Assembly (NCBI GenBank): GCA_963746315.1
Contig: CAVVAR010000011.1
Coordinates: 186,001-250,000 of the forward strand
Length of the DNA stretch: 64,000 nt
Reading direction: 5' to 3'
Source: Ga0077555 sp963746315
GTDB taxonomy: Bacteria; Pseudomonadota; Alphaproteobacteria; Rhizobiales; Hyphomicrobiaceae
A program made the position numbers and the translations under genes. The notes below the pieces were generated by a model that did not search any database, was not told the origin of the DNA, and worked only from the letters and a program-made list of their open reading frames with translations. Positions 59,703 to 64,000 of this stretch are shown piece after piece; the first letter of the stretch is position 1; each line of letters starts with the position of its first letter.

Positions 59703-61580
59703 ATGAAAAGATTTTCCAGCATCCTCCTTCAAGCCCTGGCGCCTTGGGCACCCCTGGCTGCCTGCCTGATGCTGGCTGTCCCCGCTGCCGCGAGCGACAA
59801 TGGCGACATCCGCCGCCATGCCCTCTCGCTCATTGGCGAGCCCAGGGTGCCCAACGATTTCAAGCACTTCACCTGGGTCAACCCCGATGCCCCCAAGGGC
59901 GGCGACATCAAGCTCAGGGCTATCGGCACATTCGACAGCTTCAGCCGCTTTGCCCTGAAGGGCGTGCAGGCAGCCGGCCTCTTCCTCCTCTACGCGCCCT
60001 TGATGGTTTCAAGCCTCGACGAGCCATCGGCCGAATACGGCCTCGTTGCCGAATGGGTCTCCCATCCCGCCGACTTCGCCTCTGCCACCTTTGGGCTGCG
60101 TCCCGAGGCTCGCTTCCACGACGGCCACCCGATCACGCCGGCCGACGTCGTCTTCTCCCTTGAGGCCATCAAGAAGGCCAATCCTCGCTACGCCCTCTAT
60201 TTCAAGAACGTCGTCAGAGCCGAAATCACGGGCAAGCACGAGGTCCGCTTTGTTTTCGACGGCCCCGGCAACCGCGAATTGCCTTTGATCATCGCAGCCC
60301 TGCCCGTCCTCCCCAAGCACTACTGGACCGCCAAAAGCGAGAATGGCGAGCCCCGCGACCTCTCCAAGACCTCCCTCGAGGTGCCACTCGGCTCCGGCCC
60401 CTATCGCATCTCCCGCTTCGAGACCGGCCGCAACGTGGTCTACTCCCGCGTCGAAGACTGGTGGGCCCGGGACCTTCCCGCCGCCAAGGGCCAGTACAAT
60501 TTCGACCGCATCACCTACACCTACTATCGCGACCGCCTGCCGGCCTTCGAAGGCTTCAAGGCCGGCGAAACCGATTTCTGGGCCGAGAACAGCGCCAAGG
60601 GCTGGGCTACCGAGTACGACTTCGACGCGGTCAAGCGCGGCCTCGTCAAACGTGAGCTGCTCCCCGACGGCGACATCCAGTCGATGCAGGGCTTCGTCTT
60701 CAACCTGCGGCGCCCCCAGTTCCACGATCGCCGCATCCGCGAAGCCTTCAACCTGGCCTTCAATTTCGAGTGGGCCAACAAGTCGATGTTCTACGAGCAG
60801 TATCGCCGGTCCAGCAGCTATTTCGGCAATTCTGAACTGGCCTGCCGCGGCCTTCCGGAGGGTGAGGAGTTGGCGGTTCTGAAGGCGGTTGCCGACCACC
60901 TTCCGCCAGCGCTCTTCAAGGCCGAATACAGGAACCCGACTAACCACGCACCCGACGATTTCCGCAAGCACATGCGCCGCGCCGCCAAGCTGCTGCAGGA
61001 GGCGGGCTGGGAGATCAAGGACGGTGTGCGCACGAATGCCAAGGGTGTCCGGCTCGAGGCCGAAGTGTTACTGGCGCAGCCGAGCTTCGAGCGCCTGGTG
61101 TTGGCCTACAAGGCCGAATTGGCCAAGCTCGGCATCGCCCTCGACGTCCGCATCGTCGATAGCGCCCAGTATGTCCGCCGCCTCCGCGCATTCGACTACG
61201 ACATCATCGTTTCAAGCTTCGGCCAATCGCATTCCCCCGGCAACGAGCAGCGTGAATACTGGGGATCTGCCGCAGCCGACGAGCCGGGCTCGCGCAACCT
61301 GATCGGCATCAAGAACCCCGCTATCGACGCCCTCATCGAAAAGCTGATCTACGCCAAGGACAGGACCGAGCTGGTGGCTCGCACCCGCGCCCTCGACCGG
61401 GTGCTACTGTGGGAGCACTACGTGGTCCCACAGTTCCACTCCCCGGCCGACCGCATCGCCTACTGGGACAAATTCGGTTCACCACGGCCGGGCCCTCGCC
61501 ATTCCGTGCCGTCGGATGCCTTCGTGCGCATCTGGTGGTACGACCGGCAGGCGGCCGAAAAGCTCAAGGACCGGCGTTGA
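59703..61580 (+). CDS. Oligopeptide ABC transporter substrate-binding protein (YejA-like, family 5)
   Basis: 625 residues from ATG 59703. Signal peptide (APWAPLAACLMLAVPAAAS). The SBP_bac_5 domain: GGDIKLRAIGTFDSFSRFALKG, LVAEWVSHPADFASATFGLRPEARFHDGHPITPADVVFSLE (family signature), GSGPYRISRFETGRNVVYSRVEDWW, SMQGFVFNLRRPQFHDRRIREAFNLAFNFEWAN. The length and the LP-DGDIQSMQGF block fit YejA-type proteins, which bind peptides such as microcin C-like compounds in the periplasm. No permease genes are next to it in this window, so it may be an orphan or its partners were lost. Confidence 0.88.
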   Translation: MKRFSSILLQALAPWAPLAACLMLAVPAAASDNGDIRRHALSLIGEPRVPNDFKHFTWVNPDAPKGGDIKLRAIGTFDSFSRFALKGVQAAGLFLLYAPLMVSSLDEPSAEYGLVAEWVSHPADFASATFGLRPEARFHDGHPITPADVVFSLEAIKKANPRYALYFKNVVRAEITGKHEVRFVFDGPGNRELPLIIAALPVLPKHYWTAKSENGEPRDLSKTSLEVPLGSGPYRISRFETGRNVVYSRVEDWWARDLPAAKGQYNFDRITYTYYRDRLPAFEGFKAGETDFWAENSAKGWATEYDFDAVKRGLVKRELLPDGDIQSMQGFVFNLRRPQFHDRRIREAFNLAFNFEWANKSMFYEQYRRSSSYFGNSELACRGLPEGEELAVLKAVADHLPPALFKAEYRNPTNHAPDDFRKHMRRAAKLLQEAGWEIKDGVRTNAKGVRLEAEVLLAQPSFERLVLAYKAELAKLGIALDVRIVDSAQYVRRLRAFDYDIIVSSFGQSHSPGNEQREYWGSAAADEPGSRNLIGIKNPAIDALIEKLIYAKDRTELVARTRALDRVLLWEHYVVPQFHSPADRIAYWDKFGSPRPGPRHSVPSDAFVRIWWYDRQAAEKLKDRR

Positions 61581-61791
61581 GCTGGCACAGCCAGCCTCAG
61601 AGAGGATCGTGACGATGATCAATTGGAGCAAAGTCCTGGCAGCCGGCTTGGCGCTTGTCGTTTCAGACATCTAATAGTCCGCTTGTTCAGCTTGAAGACT
61701 GGCCGATCCCCGCTAAAGATAGCATGAGATCATTACTCATGCCGAAGCGGTCAATTCGGGCCGCAAGCATGCCGACAAGGAGAAACACAAC
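61581..61791. other. Spacer with a tiny signal-peptide-like reading frame
   Basis: GTGACGATGATCAATTGG (61610) starts a 21-codon frame MTMINWSKVLAAGLALVVSDI with an export-like hydrophobic run, then stops. It may be the 5' relic of a secreted protein gene. Nothing else is seen. Confidence 0.3.
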
Positions 61792-62088
61792 ATGAAGCGC
61801 TTAGCCATTGCTGCCGCTGTCCCGACGCTTTTTGCGGTTCCGGCTTCGACCGCCGACTGCGCCAAAGACTACAAGGCCTTCTGGGATCAGTTCAGCTCGG
61901 GTCCGGCCAAGGATCTGGCGGGTGACAAGTACGCCATTGTGAGCCGTCAGGCGTTGCGTGCCTTCGATGCCTGCAGCGCAAGCGATGAGGCGTCGAGCAA
62001 GTCAATCTTCGACCGCCTCAAAGAGGCAGCGCCGGCCAAGGGCGACGACTTCTGGAAGCAACTGAACACCGCGGCCCCAGCGAAGTAA
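61792..62088 (+). CDS. Small secreted protein
   Basis: 98 residues, ATG 61792 behind AAGGAGAAACACAAC. Short signal peptide (LAIAAAVPTLFAVPASTA), then a helical domain with two cysteines (ADCAKDYKAFWDQF and FDACSASDEASSK). No known family is recognised. It is a single gene followed by a perfect hairpin at 62120. Confidence 0.65.
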   Translation: MKRLAIAAAVPTLFAVPASTADCAKDYKAFWDQFSSGPAKDLAGDKYAIVSRQALRAFDACSASDEASSKSIFDRLKEAAPAKGDDFWKQLNTAAPAK

Positions 62089-62119
62089 CAAGGCGCCGGC
62101 ACGCCTTTGCGTAGGCAGG

Positions 62120-62153
62120 CCACAGGTGCCGGCTGGAGGCTTGGCACCTGTGG
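62120..62153 (+). terminator. Hairpin after the small secreted protein gene
   Basis: Perfect 11-bp stem CCACAGGTGCC/GGCACCTGTGG with a 12-nt loop, 32 nt after the stop. It is followed by TCGTC, not a T-run, so termination may need Rho or the hairpin may protect the mRNA. Confidence 0.45.
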
Positions 62154-62309
62154 TCGTCAACGGCTAATCTGCCCTATAGCCCATGTGGAGCCACGTCTGG
62201 CACGCCATCAGCGGATTGCCGTACGATCGCTTGCGATCACAGCAGCATCCGATTGCGCACGCGACCTAGATGACGGTGCAATCGGGCTACGCCGCGGGAG
62301 GAGCCTGTC

Positions 62310-63989
62310 ATGCGAAACGGTTTGGATTGCACGTCAATGGTAGCAACTAGCCGGGCGTTATTGTGCGCTTGCCTGATGCTCGTGGCGACAGCCGCCGCAA
62401 CGGCTCAGACGGCGCCGGCTGCCAAGACCATCGATCCCGAGGAGCGCGTCGAGCTGATCATGGGCGGGCTTCCACCGCAGGGCTCGGCCAGATACCAGAG
62501 TCTCTTCAAGCATGCCGGAGACGCCACGGGGCAGGTCCTCTCGCTCACCAAGTGCGAGATGTGGAACGTGAGGCGCAAGCACCTCGACGTCTTGAAGCGC
62601 GAGGCTGCAAAGATGAACGTCTCGGTCAAGCAGCTGGGTGCCGATTGGAACAACGTCCTCCAGCCCATGGGTGCGTCGCAGGCGATGGACGACAAATCCA
62701 AGGCCACGATGAGCATGGCCATGCAGTCGCAGTCGACCGCCGGCGTGGGAATGATGGAGCCCAAAGCCGCAAACATGGTGGAGTACGCGCTGACCAAGGG
62801 CATGGATGCGAGCGGCAAGACCACTCAGCCGATGTCCGTGAGGATCGCGCTCAACGCGCAGACCTCTATCACGGCTGTGCGCCGTTCTGTCGAGATCAAG
62901 GGTAATCGTTGCATCTGGCGAGGCGTTGTCGAAGGAACCGAGCAGCCGGTTACCATCATGTGGTGGGGGTCGGGTCGCATGACCGGTACGATCCATCACG
63001 ATAACCGCATCTTCCAGCTGAAGCAGATGGGCAAGGACATGATCGGAGTCGTCGAAACGATGGCCGACAAGATGCCCGACGAGCACCCACGCATGACGCC
63101 TGAGCGCATGCGACAGATGAACATGCGCCAGGACACGATGCATCAGAAGGGTGATGCCAGCGAAGGGCGCCCGCGGCCGCAGCGCGGGGCCACGAAGGAT
63201 CAGGAGGACGATGCCTCCTCCCTCGGCAAGACGGGGCCGAGCGGCGTCCGGGTCGCGATTGTTGACCCGAAGGCATCGATCAGCAAGGACGGCAAGCAAA
63301 AGGCTAAGCCCGGCAAGAGGGCGAGGGTGGTGATAGACGTCTTGGTCTCCTACACGGCCAAGGCCGCGGCCCACTACGGTGAGATCAAGCTCGATCTGAT
63401 CGAACTCGCAGTTGAGGATACCAACGAGTCATTCCGCAGAAGTGGCATCGACAGTGTTGAAGTGCGATTGGTGCACGCACACAAGACTGACTACGACGAG
63501 AGCAACGGCGAACACTTCGATCATGTCTGGCGCATGGTCGATCGTGGCGACGGGCACTTGGAAGAGCTTCCCGGGCTGCGCGATCGCTACAAGGCCGACA
63601 TCGTAGTGCTCATCGTGGACGATCCAAAAGGATGTGGGCTGGCGACGCGCGTAGCGGCCGATGCCTCCGAGGCTTACGCGGTTCTGCATCACGAGTGCGC
63701 AGCGACCACCTACTCCTTTGCGCACGAGATTGGCCACATAATTGGCGCGCGTCATAATCGCCAGCTCGACAAGAGCACGACGCCCTTCCCCTTCGGTCAC
63801 GGATACGTCGAGCTGAATTTAGAGTGGCGGACCATGATGAGCTACCGGGCCAGCTGTAACGGCTGCCCGCGTCTGCCCGTATGGTCGACCCCGGCCAAGG
63901 TCGTCAAGGGTGTAGCGGCCGGTGACGAGCTGCACGACAACGCTCGCGTCATTCGCGAGAATGCCGAGCGCGTGTCTCGCTTCCGATGA
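62310..63989 (+). CDS. Secreted zinc metalloprotease (metzincin, reprolysin/M12-like)
   Basis: 559 residues; ATG 62310 behind GGGAGGAGCCTGTC. Signal peptide (ALLCACLMLVATAAATAQ). The N-terminal 300 residues are a Met/Lys-rich pro-region. The catalytic domain starts near VVIDVLVSYTAKAAAHYG and has the metzincin zinc motif HEIGHIIGARH (H472, E473, H476, H482) and the Met-turn TMMSYRAS with CNGCPRLPVWS. The stop is at 63987-63989, near the window edge. It is exported and probably self-activated; substrate unknown. No secretion genes are nearby. Confidence 0.85.
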   Translation: MRNGLDCTSMVATSRALLCACLMLVATAAATAQTAPAAKTIDPEERVELIMGGLPPQGSARYQSLFKHAGDATGQVLSLTKCEMWNVRRKHLDVLKREAAKMNVSVKQLGADWNNVLQPMGASQAMDDKSKATMSMAMQSQSTAGVGMMEPKAANMVEYALTKGMDASGKTTQPMSVRIALNAQTSITAVRRSVEIKGNRCIWRGVVEGTEQPVTIMWWGSGRMTGTIHHDNRIFQLKQMGKDMIGVVETMADKMPDEHPRMTPERMRQMNMRQDTMHQKGDASEGRPRPQRGATKDQEDDASSLGKTGPSGVRVAIVDPKASISKDGKQKAKPGKRARVVIDVLVSYTAKAAAHYGEIKLDLIELAVEDTNESFRRSGIDSVEVRLVHAHKTDYDESNGEHFDHVWRMVDRGDGHLEELPGLRDRYKADIVVLIVDDPKGCGLATRVAADASEAYAVLHHECAATTYSFAHEIGHIIGARHNRQLDKSTTPFPFGHGYVELNLEWRTMMSYRASCNGCPRLPVWSTPAKVVKGVAAGDELHDNARVIRENAERVSRFR

Positions 63990-64000
63990 AGCGCGCCTTT

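Noticed and set aside
1..64000. CRISPR array
   Set aside because: No regularly spaced identical repeats with unique spacers were seen; the only short regular repeats are the 14-15 bp iterons, and the Cas4-like protein has no cas neighbours.

Overview
The window looks like a GC-rich alphaproteobacterial chromosome or large plasmid, most likely of the Hyphomicrobiales/Rhizobiales type. This is inferred from an HvrA-type H-NS protein, DUF3768, HdeD, DUF2092 and YejA-like genes, IS1380/IS1595/IS110/IS91 elements and several group II introns. It is a mosaic: a few host-type genes sit among two related accessory gene modules and a dense layer of nested, truncated mobile elements.

Region by region. 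0-3.1 kb holds transposase scraps, the 3' part of an L-lactate-type FMN dehydrogenase cut by a 5'-truncated group II intron, a DUF5372 remnant and a truncated IS3. 4.1-11.9 kb is module A on the plus strand: a small KIG/NIG-motif protein, a secreted/membrane Cys-repeat TPR protein, a VirD4/HerA-like ATPase, a replication-relaxation (Replic_Relax) relative, a membrane coiled-coil protein, a seven-cysteine protein and an H-NS protein, mostly joined by ATGA overlaps. 12.2-15.0 kb holds a divergent DUF2779 nuclease, a MerR-like coiled-coil protein and a small HTH_36 protein, followed by two palindromes and three iterons. 15.1-19.4 kb holds two IS1595-family elements, HdeD, an IS1380 remnant, an integrase fragment and a group II intron tail. 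19.9-21.8 kb holds the 3' half of a tRNA-Arg(CCT), a tyrosine integrase and an AlpA protein, which looks like one end of an integrative element. 22.1-28.1 kb holds an intact IS1380, a second palindrome/iteron/HTH_36/MerR-like locus, and an IS91 plus integrase unit that splits that locus. 28.4-32.2 kb holds two head-to-tail group II introns. 33.1-35.1 kb holds a DUF2092/peptidoglycan-binding gene pair.

36.1-47.3 kb is module B, mostly on the minus strand: DUF3768, two more small KIG-type proteins, Replic_Relax, a membrane coiled-coil protein, a seven-cysteine protein, a frameshifted VirD4/HerA-like ATPase, an unknown protein, a Cys-repeat membrane protein and a second HerA/TraG-like ATPase. 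47.6-52.2 kb is a nest: an IS110 cut by an IS3, which is itself cut by a large serine recombinase cassette. 52.4-55.4 kb holds a truncated D-lactate dehydrogenase, then pta and ackA (acetyl-CoA to acetate with ATP formation). 55.6-59.6 kb is IS wreckage including an intact IS110. 59.7-64 kb holds a YejA-like oligopeptide-binding protein, a small secreted protein and a metzincin protease.

How it fits together. Modules A and B share five protein families (ATPase, Replic_Relax, coiled-coil membrane protein, Cys protein, Cys-repeat periplasmic/membrane protein) plus the small KIG family. The paired MerR-like/HTH_36/palindrome/iteron loci look like two diverged copies of one control or replication unit. 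Five of these accessory genes carry a TAKACT-like hexamer exactly 6-7 nt before ATG, which suggests leaderless transcripts. No recognisable classical relaxase, VirB T4SS channel or ParAB is present, so I regard this as a candidate undescribed DNA-translocation/maintenance system. Its function is inferred, not shown.
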